Shown: positions 1 to 5,414 of the stretch, piece after piece | Layout: each line of letters opens with the position of its first letter | How positions within the stretch are numbered: the stretch's first letter is position 1 | Assembly (NCBI GenBank): GCA_030630015.1 | Contig: DAOVNV010000164.1 | Coordinates: 1-5,483, forward strand | Source of the DNA: Desulfuromonadales bacterium | GTDB taxonomy: Bacteria; Desulfobacterota; Desulfuromonadia; Desulfuromonadales; BM103 | DNA: 5,483 bases | Direction: 5' to 3' | Notes under the pieces: generated by a model | What the model saw: only the letters and a program-made list of their open reading frames with translations | The model's database searches: none | Told to the model about the DNA's origin: nothing | Made by a program: the position numbers and the translations under genes

Positions 1-32
1 AAAACAGTCAGGGGGAGAACTAGTTTTTTCAT
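1..32 (-). CDS. N-terminal start of a probably exported protein (partial)
   Basis: Only the first ten codons and two bases are inside the window, reading MKKLVLPLTV on the minus strand. A strong Shine-Dalgarno sequence (GGAGG, plus-strand complement at 40-44) sits 7 nt before the ATG, which makes a real start likely. Two lysines followed by a hydrophobic run is the usual beginning of a Sec signal peptide or lipoprotein signal. The function cannot be told from this fragment. A TACAAT hexamer on the minus strand (plus-strand 70-75) could be its -10 element, but no convincing -35 accompanies it. The gene is divergent from nothing in the window and lies downstream of the receiver-PilZ gene on the same strand, about 270 bp away, so a shared transcript is doubtful. 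Confidence 0.6.
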   Translation of the reverse strand, partial: MKKLVLPLTV

Positions 33-305
33 GTGGCATCCTCCAGAAGCGATCAGTGTGTGTTACTCAATTGTACCGTTTGCTTCCAACAATGCCATGT
101 TTACTAAGGTAGATTCTTCATTTAAACAATGTGTATTATAGTTAATATTAATAATGCCTAGATAGTAAAAATTAAATGTTCAAATGCATAATAAATGGAA
201 ATAAAATATAGCTAAATATAATTACATATTTAAATGCATAATTAATAAATATAGAATGTAGTTAAATATAATTAAACGTATTTATGCTTAATTATGGCGA
301 AGGGC
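33..305. other. AT-rich intergenic spacer
   Basis: No plausible coding sequence is visible on either strand. Positions 121-300 contain only about 17% G+C by direct count, far below the flanking genes. The left part (33-120) is closer to average composition and should hold the promoter and 5' leader of the partial minus-strand gene at 1-32. The right part consists of the tandem repeat described separately, and ends in a short hairpin over the stop codon of the receiver-PilZ gene. Confidence 0.7.
182..296. repeat. Imperfect 50-bp AT-rich tandem repeat, about 2.3 copies
   Basis: Unit 1 starts at 182 and unit 2 at 232. Both begin with AAATGCATAAT, and they match at about 39 of 50 positions when aligned without gaps, including a shared TAAATATAATTA core near 213-224 and 263-274. 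A third, partial copy starts around 282 (ATGCTTAATTATG). The units contain the palindrome ATGCAT. It lies in the spacer downstream of the receiver-PilZ gene and upstream of the partial gene at the left edge. No function is apparent. The low-complexity composition inflates the similarity, but the fixed 50-bp offset and the shared GC-containing landmark ATGCATAAT support a real duplication. Confidence 0.6.
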
Positions 306-314
306 TCAGCCCTT
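300..314 (-). terminator. Short hairpin over the stop codon, weak terminator candidate
   Basis: AAGGGC (300-305) and GCCCTT (309-314) form a perfect 6-bp stem with a 3-nt loop that is exactly the TGA stop codon of the minus-strand gene. Read on the minus strand, the stem is followed by CGCCATAATT and not by a T-run, so it lacks the normal sign of an intrinsic terminator. It could be a weak terminator or an RNA-stabilising 3' hairpin. Confidence 0.35.
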
Positions 315-1043
315 GAGAACAGGTTCATCCTGCTCTTCCAGAAGGTCTCCAATCAGGAGACTCGTGATAATTGTCCTTGATGCAAGACGGTCTGTGTCAC
401 TAACATCAAGAAAACGGATTGCCATTCCTGGCGGCATGGTAAAGCGATCTTCAGTCACTTGTTTGGTGTAGATTACCTCCCCGTCAAGTGTAAGAGTCTG
501 CTGCTTTGCGCCGGGAATTTCTATCTTGAGCAGGCACCCCTGGGGAAAGGGGGTCCTCCTGCGGATAAAGATGCCTCCCTCTGAAAGGGTAATCCCCTGG
601 CATTTTATCACCTGGTCATTGTGAGACATAACGACCTGTTTGTGAAAATCGGCCCGCAAATGCTTTCTTCTAAAACCGGGCTGATTGCCAATTTGTGACA
701 GGGCCGCATACAAATGCTCAATCTCGATCGGTTTGGCCAGAAAAGCACTGCATCCTGCGGCACGATACTCGTGCTCCTTTGATGCTTCATCGGCGATCAA
801 CACCGGAATTTCCTTGAGATCATCGTCTTCCTGGCAAAGTCGCATGATTTCAATTGGGCTTGATCCCGGGATATCAGGGCCAAGAGCTATGAGGCCGGGC
901 TGGATAGCCCTGGCCATTTTCAATAGGCTCTTGCCGTCTCCTACAGGGAGGACTTCATAATCCATTCGATTGAGAAGGATCGACAGGTACATCAAAAACG
1001 ACTCGCTGCGATCGGCAAGCAGAACTGTAGGACGCTCGATCAT
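306..1043 (-). CDS. Receiver-like (degenerate) plus PilZ domain protein
   Basis: The product is 245 aa with two domains. Residues about 4-118 fold like a response-regulator receiver: the first strand VLLAD carries D11 and the conserved lysine is K104 in FLAKP. The site expected to hold the phosphorylated aspartate reads LGPDIPG, placing glycine (G55) where Asp normally stands, and the usual Thr/Ser after the fourth strand is also missing. Residues about 124-235 look like a PilZ domain, the cyclic-di-GMP receptor fold, with RKHLR (R126, R130) matching RxxxR and TLSEGG (152-157) matching D/NxSxxG except that the first residue is Thr. It is probably a cytoplasmic regulator of motility, adhesion or polysaccharide output, but the target is unknown. 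The ATG at 1043 was chosen because GGAG lies 8 nt upstream and the receiver begins at once. An upstream in-frame start at 1187 would add 48 non-homologous-looking residues and overlap the promoter. Domain assignment is firm and ligand binding is uncertain. Confidence 0.87.
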   Translation of the reverse strand: MIERPTVLLADRSESFLMYLSILLNRMDYEVLPVGDGKSLLKMARAIQPGLIALGPDIPGSSPIEIMRLCQEDDDLKEIPVLIADEASKEHEYRAAGCSAFLAKPIEIEHLYAALSQIGNQPGFRRKHLRADFHKQVVMSHNDQVIKCQGITLSEGGIFIRRRTPFPQGCLLKIEIPGAKQQTLTLDGEVIYTKQVTEDRFTMPPGMAIRFLDVSDTDRLASRTIITSLLIGDLLEEQDEPVLKG

Positions 1044-1097
1044 GGACGTATCTCCGCAAGAGCAGTGTCGGACGAATAAATGGCAACAATCACTGAC

Positions 1098-1126
1098 AGT
1101 ATAGAAGGATGAGTGTGAGAGAGCAA
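1098..1126 (-). promoter_or_regulatory. Sigma-70-type promoter for the receiver-PilZ gene
   Basis: On the minus strand TTGCTC (complement at 1121-1126) is separated by 17 nt from TATACT (complement at 1098-1103). The -10 matches consensus at 5 of 6 positions and the -35 at 3 of 6. Transcription would start near 1091, leaving a leader of about 48 nt that contains the GGAG ribosome site. A 9-bp perfect dyad, ACTGACAGT (1092-1100), overlaps the -10/start region. Confidence 0.55.
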
Positions 1127-1132
1127 GGAGGG

Positions 1133-1162
1133 ATGCAGGGTTGCTGCATGAAGGTTGTTCAT
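1133..1162. promoter_or_regulatory. Two adjacent palindromes, candidate operator in the divergent region
   Basis: ATGCAG-GGTTG-CTGCAT (1133-1149) is followed, sharing the last two bases, by ATGAA-GGTTG-TTCAT (1148-1162). Both dyads are perfect in the arms and have the same asymmetric centre GGTTG, with equivalent bases 14 bp apart. They lie upstream of both divergent promoters: just beyond the -35 of the minus-strand promoter and about 32 bp before the -35 of the leuB promoter. That position and symmetry suit a dimeric regulator, but no known operator consensus is recognised. Confidence 0.35.
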
Positions 1163-1193
1163 CGATCGGAGAAGCGTGCCAAGACAAAACCGA

Positions 1194-1222
1194 TTGACAA
1201 AGATCTTCATGCTTCCTATATT
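1194..1222 (+). promoter_or_regulatory. Strong sigma-70-type promoter for leuB-asd
   Basis: A consensus -35 TTGACA (1194-1199) is followed after exactly 17 nt by TATATT (1217-1222), a 5-of-6 match to the -10 consensus. Transcription is expected to start near 1229, giving a leader of about 55 nt. The leader is T-rich and ends in the leuB Shine-Dalgarno AAGGAG (1270-1275). No leucine-rich leader peptide or terminator hairpin of the classical attenuation type is visible in it. Confidence 0.8.
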
Positions 1223-1283
1223 GAAGCGTTTAAATTATGTATTCAACCTGTCTTTTTTTCGTGGTTTTTAAGGAGTAACCGGT

Positions 1284-2372
1284 ATGTCTGAAACATTTAA
1301 AGTCGCAGTGCTTCCAGGTGATGGGATTGGTCCGGAAGTTATGTCTGAAGCACTCAAGGTCCTGGATCAGGTTTCCGAAAAGTTTTCTGTAACCTTTGAA
1401 ACCCAGCATGCCAATGTCGGCGGCATAGCTATCGATGAAGATGGTGTTGCTTTGCCTGAAAAAACGGTCGAGGCCTGCAAGGCTGCTGATGCTGTTCTGT
1501 TTGGCTCGGTCGGAGGGCCGAAGTGGGAGGATCTGCCGCCTGATGAGCAACCCGAGCGCGGTGCATTGCTGCCTTTGCGCAAGATTTTTGGCCTGTTCTG
1601 CAACCTGCGCCCCGCAATTATTTTTCCGGCCCTGACTGGTAACTCGTCGCTCAAGCCGGAAATTATCGAGGGTGGATTCGATATACTGGTTGTACGCGAA
1701 CTGACTGGCGGGATCTATTTTGCGCAACCGAAAGGTGTTGAAGGTGAGGGTGCAGACCGAACCGGTTTCGACACCATGAAATACTCCGATGCTGAAATTG
1801 AGAGGATTGCACACGTCGGTTTCCAGGCAGCGCAGAAGCGCGGCAAGAAACTCTGCTCCATCGATAAGGCGAATGTTTTGTCGACATCTGTGCTCTGGCG
1901 CGAGGTTGTCGAGCGGGTTGCAAAGCAGTACCCGGATGTTGAACTCAATCACATGTACGTCGACAACGCAGCAATGCAGCTCTGCCGCTGGCCGAAACAG
2001 TTTGACGTCATGCTGTGCGGCAACATGTTCGGCGATATCCTTTCGGATGAGGCGGCCATGCTGACCGGGTCGCTCGGCATGTTGCCAAGTGCGTCCCTGG
2101 CTGAGAGCAGCTTCGGTCTCTATGAGCCGTCTGGCGGCAGCGCGCCGGATATTGCAGGGCAGGGCATTGCTAATCCGATCGCCCAGATCCTGTCGGCAGC
2201 CATGATGCTGCGGTATTCCTTCGGGTTGGCCGATGCAGCTGATGCCGTGGAAAACGCGGTAGCAAAGGTTCTCAACAAGGGGATCCGCACCCGTGATATC
2301 TACCAGGAAAAAACGAATGAAACCCTGGTCAATACTCAGCAGATGGGCGATGCAATTATTGCGGAATTGTAA
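1284..2372 (+). CDS. leuB: 3-isopropylmalate dehydrogenase
   Basis: This 362-aa cytoplasmic enzyme catalyses the NAD-dependent oxidation and decarboxylation of 3-isopropylmalate to 2-ketoisocaproate, the third step specific to leucine synthesis. The N-terminus VAVLPGDGIGPEVM is the family hallmark. Substrate and metal residues known from the family can be placed: R99, R109 (CNLRP), R138 (VVREL), Y145 (GGIYF), K195 (DKANVL), D227 (YVDNAAMQL), and D251 and D255 (GDILSDEA) for Mg2+/Mn2+. The NAD-binding loop GGSAPDIAGQGIANP (284-298) has the EPSGGSAPD form typical of E. coli-like LeuB and keeps the aspartate that favours NAD over NADP. Length is normal. The ATG at 1284 has AAGGAG 8 nt upstream. 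It is followed 39 bp later by asd and probably shares its transcript. leuC and leuD are not adjacent upstream. Confidence 0.98.
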   Translation: MSETFKVAVLPGDGIGPEVMSEALKVLDQVSEKFSVTFETQHANVGGIAIDEDGVALPEKTVEACKAADAVLFGSVGGPKWEDLPPDEQPERGALLPLRKIFGLFCNLRPAIIFPALTGNSSLKPEIIEGGFDILVVRELTGGIYFAQPKGVEGEGADRTGFDTMKYSDAEIERIAHVGFQAAQKRGKKLCSIDKANVLSTSVLWREVVERVAKQYPDVELNHMYVDNAAMQLCRWPKQFDVMLCGNMFGDILSDEAAMLTGSLGMLPSASLAESSFGLYEPSGGSAPDIAGQGIANPIAQILSAAMMLRYSFGLADAADAVENAVAKVLNKGIRTRDIYQEKTNETLVNTQQMGDAIIAEL

Positions 2373-2411
2373 CTCCCTATGTCTTACATCACCAGAAAAG
2401 GAACACTGGAA

Positions 2412-3509
2412 ATGAAAGTCGGACTCGTTGGTTGGCGCGGTATGGTTGGTTCGGTTCTGCTGCAGCGCATGCAGGAAGAAGACGATTTCTCATACATCGA
2501 ACCGGTCTTTTTCTCTACATCCCAGGCAGGGGCTCCCGCTCCGTTGAACGCTGGTACACTTAAGGATGCGTCCGATATCACCGAACTAGCAAAGCTTGAC
2601 GCGATCATAACCTGCCAGGGCGGCGACTACACCAAGGCGGTCCACCCCGCACTGCGCAAGGCTGGCTGGCAAGGTTACTGGATCGATGCGGCCAGCAGTC
2701 TGCGCATGGAGCCGGACGCGGTGATCATCCTTGACCCGGTCAATCGTGATGTCATCGACGCGGCCCTGGCCAGCGGACAGAAGGACTTTATCGGTGGCAA
2801 CTGTACTGTCAGCCTGATGCTGATGGCTCTCGGCGGTCTGTTCCGTGCTGACCTGGTGGAATGGCTCTCCGCCATGACCTATCAGGCAGCCTCTGGCGCG
2901 GGAGCGCCGAATATGCGTGAGCTTCTGACCCAGATGGGTGAGCTGCATGCTTCATCGGCAGACCTGCTGCAGGACCCGGCCTCTGCAATCCTTGATATTG
3001 ACCGGCAGGTCACCGCTGCCCTACGTGGCGATGGGCTTTCCACCGCCGCGTTTGGCTTCCCCCTTGCCGGCAGTCTGCTGCCTTGGATTGACCGCGAGGT
3101 CGAAGATGGTCAGAGTCGCGAAGAGTGGAAGGGGTTCGTCGAAACCAACAAGATTCTTGATCGTGCCGAGCCGATTCCGGTAGACGGCGTCTGCGTCCGT
3201 GTTGGTGCCATGCGCTGTCACAGTCAGGCGCTGACCATCAAGCTGAAGCGGAATGTACCGATCTCCGAGATCGAATCCCTGCTCGAAAATGACAACCAAT
3301 GGGTGAAACTGGTGCCGAACACCAAGGCTGATACCTTGGCACAGCTCACTCCGGCGGCTGTTTCCGGGACCCTGTCTGTGCCTATCGGGCGCGTACGCAA
3401 GATGAAGATGGGACCCGAGTATCTTTCCGCTTTTACCTGCGGCGATCAGCTCCTCTGGGGTGCTGCTGAACCTTTACGCCGTATGTTGCGGATCCTCCTC
3501 GAAAAGTAG
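2412..3509 (+). CDS. asd: Aspartate-semialdehyde dehydrogenase
   Basis: The 365-aa product reduces L-aspartyl-4-phosphate to aspartate semialdehyde with NADPH, the branch step leading to lysine/diaminopimelate, threonine and methionine. It is of the E. coli type: the N-terminal nucleotide-binding motif GWRGMVGSVL (7-16), catalytic C131 in GGNCTVSLMLM, Q158 in TYQAASGAGA, and the general-base H270 in RCHSQALTIKL are all present, and length is close to the 367 aa of the E. coli enzyme. The start at 2412 is preferred because AAGGAA lies 8 nt upstream and the protein then begins MKVGLVGWRG as in homologues. An in-frame ATG at 2379 would add 11 residues but has no ribosome site and falls 7 nt after the leuB stop. 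It is probably cotranscribed with leuB and ends in an intrinsic terminator. Confidence 0.98.
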   Translation: MKVGLVGWRGMVGSVLLQRMQEEDDFSYIEPVFFSTSQAGAPAPLNAGTLKDASDITELAKLDAIITCQGGDYTKAVHPALRKAGWQGYWIDAASSLRMEPDAVIILDPVNRDVIDAALASGQKDFIGGNCTVSLMLMALGGLFRADLVEWLSAMTYQAASGAGAPNMRELLTQMGELHASSADLLQDPASAILDIDRQVTAALRGDGLSTAAFGFPLAGSLLPWIDREVEDGQSREEWKGFVETNKILDRAEPIPVDGVCVRVGAMRCHSQALTIKLKRNVPISEIESLLENDNQWVKLVPNTKADTLAQLTPAAVSGTLSVPIGRVRKMKMGPEYLSAFTCGDQLLWGAAEPLRRMLRILLEK

Positions 3510-3511
3510 AC

Positions 3512-3537
3512 CCTTCCGGTTTGTTTGTTGCGGAAGG
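3512..3537 (+). other. Hairpin just after asd
   Basis: CCTTCCG (3512-3518) and CGGAAGG (3531-3537) form a perfect 7-bp stem with a 12-nt loop, beginning 3 nt after the asd stop codon. Only three T residues follow. It precedes the stronger terminator hairpin and may assist it or protect the mRNA 3' end. Confidence 0.45.
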
Positions 3538-3550
3538 TTTGAGTAGTTTA

Positions 3551-3583
3551 GAGGGGGGACTGATGTCCTCCCTCAGTTTTTTT
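3551..3583 (+). terminator. Intrinsic terminator of the leuB-asd transcript
   Basis: GAGGGGGGAC (3551-3560) pairs with GTCCTCCCTC (3565-3574) over 10 bp, including one G-U pair, around a TGAT loop. It is followed by AG and seven T residues (3577-3583). This is a textbook Rho-independent terminator. It ends only 25 nt before the ATG of the next gene. Confidence 0.88.
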
Positions 3584-3608
3584 GGTGTCACGGAGTTCGG
3601 TTGAGACT

Positions 3609-4397
3609 ATGACTGATCAATCCTTCATGCTCATGGGCCAGTTCCAGGAAGGAGATTCTCCTCTTCACCGCCTGGATCCGCGCTTGAAGTTTGTGATCTG
3701 CATGATACTGATCGTCTGCGCTTTTGCCGCTTCCGACTGGCCACGTTTTACCATTGCGGTTATTGCGGTCTGCGCCCTGAATATGAGTAGTGGGCAGGGC
3801 TTCTCGCGATTACTCAGAGCCCTCTGGGCGTTTCGCTGGTTTTTCCTGTTTACCCTGCTGCTTCATCTGTTCATGACTCCGGGGCATACCCTGTTTGGCG
3901 TTGCCTGGTTGTCGAAGGATGGCCTGATGAAAGGACTGATGGTCTGCGGCCAGATGGGGATTAGCGTTGGCGCCGCCACGCTGCTTGCGTCGACCACTGC
4001 TCCGGGGCTGTTGGCCAGGACCTGCGGCTGGTTCCTGTCGCCGTTGAAACTGGTTGGCTGCCGGGTTCGGGAATGGGAAGGTTTGCTGTTGCTGGCCCTG
4101 AAGTTCATTCCGGTACTTCGAGAGGAACTGGTTGCTTCTGTCCCCGGGGCAGAAAAACCGGCAGCGGCTGTGGGGTCAGCCAAGGCTCTGCATACTTGGA
4201 AAGCCAGACTGCTGGTTGTGCTTGATCGCCTGGTGTTGCGGGCAGATGCGATGGCACATGATATCGTCGCCGGTCGGGATCATCTTGAGCCACACTGCCA
4301 TCTGGAGCCAATTGTGCCATTCACGTTCACGGCATATCTTTATGTTATCGCGAGCCTCTTTTTTGCCGCACTTTACTGGATTATTAGCGGGTTGTGA
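3609..4397 (+). CDS. ECF-type transporter T component (CbiQ/EcfT family), atypical
   Basis: The 262-aa product is an integral membrane protein. The N-terminal SPLHRLDPRLKF (17-28) is the hallmark of CbiQ/EcfT proteins, which join a substrate-binding membrane protein to ABC ATPases for uptake of cobalt, nickel or vitamins. Hydrophobic segments lie at roughly 28-58, 72-90, 106-130, 157-170 and 238-260. Known family members carry two short Ala-Arg-Gly motifs in the cytoplasmic loop that contact the ATPases. Here the matching stretch (about 171-225) reads EELVASVPGAEKPAAA and later RADAMAHDIVAGRD, with no clear ARG box. No ATPase or substrate-binding gene is adjacent, so the substrate is unknown. 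The ATG at 3609 is the best start although the nearest GGAG (3592-3595) is 13 nt away. An in-frame TTG at 3582 overlaps the terminator T-run and is unlikely. The stop overlaps the truA start (TGATG). Confidence 0.85.
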   Translation: MTDQSFMLMGQFQEGDSPLHRLDPRLKFVICMILIVCAFAASDWPRFTIAVIAVCALNMSSGQGFSRLLRALWAFRWFFLFTLLLHLFMTPGHTLFGVAWLSKDGLMKGLMVCGQMGISVGAATLLASTTAPGLLARTCGWFLSPLKLVGCRVREWEGLLLLALKFIPVLREELVASVPGAEKPAAAVGSAKALHTWKARLLVVLDRLVLRADAMAHDIVAGRDHLEPHCHLEPIVPFTFTAYLYVIASLFFAALYWIISGL

Positions 4398-5146
4398 TGC
4401 GGACTATCCTTCTGACTCTGGAATATCGGGGAACTAATTATATCGGTTGGCAGGTCCAGCCAAACGGCTTGTCGGTCCAGGAAGTGGTTGAAACTGCCCT
4501 GGCCGAGCTGTCCGGTGAAACATTGAGAATCCATTCCTCGGGTCGGACTGATGCTGGAGTCCACGCCCGCTGTATGCTCGCCCATTTCAGAACCGCAGGT
4601 GATCTGCCTCTGAAGGCGTTCCGCGACGGTCTGAACAGCTTGCTTCCGCAGGATATTGCCGTTCGGGAAGCGCGGGAGATGCCGGAGGGTTTTCACGCTC
4701 GTTACGACGCACGCGGCAAGTGGTACCGCTATACCCTGTATCGTGGACAGGTCCGTTCGCCCCTGCATGCCGAAACAGCTTGGCACCTGCGCGGCGAGCT
4801 GTCCTTACCTGCCATGCGTCAAGCTGCCGAGATCCTGGTGGGTCAGCACGATTTTCGTGCTTTCCGTTCCTCGTCCTGTGCTGCAAAGACCACGAACCGG
4901 GAAATTTTCAGCGTCGAGTTTGTCGAAGAAGGGGATCTGCTGCATATTGATTTTCGTGGTTCCGGTTTTCTGAAGAACATGATCCGCATGCTGGTTGGAA
5001 CCCTGATCCAGGTGGGACAGGAACGACGCCCGCTATCTGATATCCCGGAACTGCTATGCGGCAATCCTGACCTGCGCAGCGGTCCGACCGCACCGGCACA
5101 TGGTCTGTGCCTGATGGAAGTCTGGTTGGATGCGGACAAGTTCTGA
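4397..5146 (+). CDS. truA: tRNA pseudouridine(38-40) synthase
   Basis: The 249-aa enzyme converts uridines at positions 38-40 of the tRNA anticodon arm to pseudouridine. The catalytic aspartate is D52 in the motif SSGRTDAGVHA (48-58). Other family signatures are the N-terminal LEYRGTNYIGWQVQPNG (8-24), KWYRYTLY (108-115) with the conserved Y110, GSGFLKNMIRMLVGTL (188-203) and the C-terminal TAPAHGLCLM (231-240). Length is normal for bacteria. The ATG at 4397 overlaps the TGA of the upstream transporter gene by one base, and there is no strong Shine-Dalgarno sequence, so translation is probably coupled to that gene. A GTG at 4394, directly before the ATG, is an equally in-frame alternative that adds one residue. 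The gene is followed by the inverted repeat at 5150-5300. Confidence 0.97.
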   Translation: MRTILLTLEYRGTNYIGWQVQPNGLSVQEVVETALAELSGETLRIHSSGRTDAGVHARCMLAHFRTAGDLPLKAFRDGLNSLLPQDIAVREAREMPEGFHARYDARGKWYRYTLYRGQVRSPLHAETAWHLRGELSLPAMRQAAEILVGQHDFRAFRSSSCAAKTTNREIFSVEFVEEGDLLHIDFRGSGFLKNMIRMLVGTLIQVGQERRPLSDIPELLCGNPDLRSGPTAPAHGLCLMEVWLDADKF

Positions 5147-5149
5147 AGT

Positions 5150-5300
5150 CAAAAGCATCTCACGCAGAGTTCGCACCAGAAGTAGGCGCCTCTAGGCGAA
5201 GTACGCAAAGAAAATCTAAAGAGAGGGTTGAAACAAGAACATATAGTTTTTGATTTTGATTTATCTGCGTACTTTGCGAACTCTGCGTGAGCCGCTTTTG
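5150..5300. repeat. Large interrupted inverted repeat between truA and guaB
   Basis: The outer arms, 5150-5174 and 5276-5300, are inverted copies matching at 23 of 25 positions, with core CTCACGCAGAGTTCGC. Inner arms AAGTACGCA (5199-5207) and TGCGTACTT (5266-5274) pair perfectly. On the left the two arm segments are split by 24 nt (5175-5198), against a single base (5275) on the right. The split piece itself contains the dyad CGCCT-CT-AGGCG (5187-5198). The central loop (5208-5265) is AT-rich with possible further pairing of AAAATC (5211-5216) to GATTTT (5252-5257). The CGCAGAG/GCAAAG wording resembles dispersed repeats I recall from many bacterial genomes, though this is from memory. It starts 4 nt after truA and could act as a 3' RNA structure, but no T-run follows. 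It encodes nothing recognisable. Confidence 0.8.
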
Positions 5301-5338
5301 GTTGTCCCGGTTTTATCAGTCTTTTGGTGAAATTCCAC

Positions 5339-5379
5339 TTGACTCGTGGGGTAGACAGGAGTATGTCTTGCGGTTAAAT
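5339..5379 (+). promoter_or_regulatory. Candidate guaB promoter(s)
   Basis: Two overlapping sigma-70-like arrangements are visible. One is TTGACT (5339-5344), 17 nt, TATGTC (5362-5367), with a good -35 and a weak -10. The other is TAGACA (5352-5357), 16 nt, TTAAAT (5374-5379). Either would give guaB its own transcript starting 30-45 nt before its ATG. The sequence does not decide between them. Confidence 0.4.
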
Positions 5380-5414
5380 ATTTCCACCCCTACAAAGCCT
5401 CTGGAGGTCATGGC

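Noticed and set aside
80..101. TGGCAT followed by a GC dinucleotide on the minus strand, considered as a sigma-54 promoter for the gene at the left edge
   Set aside because: The spacing between the GG and GC elements is off by one from the strict -24/-12 arrangement and the TTGC box is missing.
1044..1187. An N-terminal extension of the receiver-PilZ protein to an ATG at 1187
   Set aside because: The extra 48 residues are unlike a receiver N-terminus and overlap the promoter, while the ATG at 1043 has a well-placed GGAG.
1237..1278. A 13-codon frame (MYSTCLFFVVFKE) in the leuB leader, ending inside the leuB ribosome site, considered as a leader peptide
   Set aside because: It has one leucine codon, no Shine-Dalgarno sequence (about 8 nt from the expected transcript start) and no terminator/antiterminator hairpins, so classical attenuation is not supported.
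1109..1291. A 60-aa plus-strand frame overlapping the leuB start
   Set aside because: It spans the leuB promoter and the palindromes, so it would not be on the main transcript, and its sequence has no recognisable features.
1230..1952. A 240-aa open frame on the minus strand, antisense to the first part of leuB
   Set aside because: It covers conserved leuB coding sequence, shows no recognisable domain and has no supporting ribosome site. It is a by-product of leuB codon usage.
2379..2411. An 11-residue N-terminal extension of Asd
   Set aside because: There is no ribosome site before 2379, whereas AAGGAA is ideally placed for the ATG at 2412, where the homologous protein begins.
5347..5397. 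Pairing of GGGGT with ACCCC in the guaB leader, considered as a purine riboswitch
   Set aside because: Only about five base pairs form, flanking bases do not extend the stem, and no purine-riboswitch core is recognisable.
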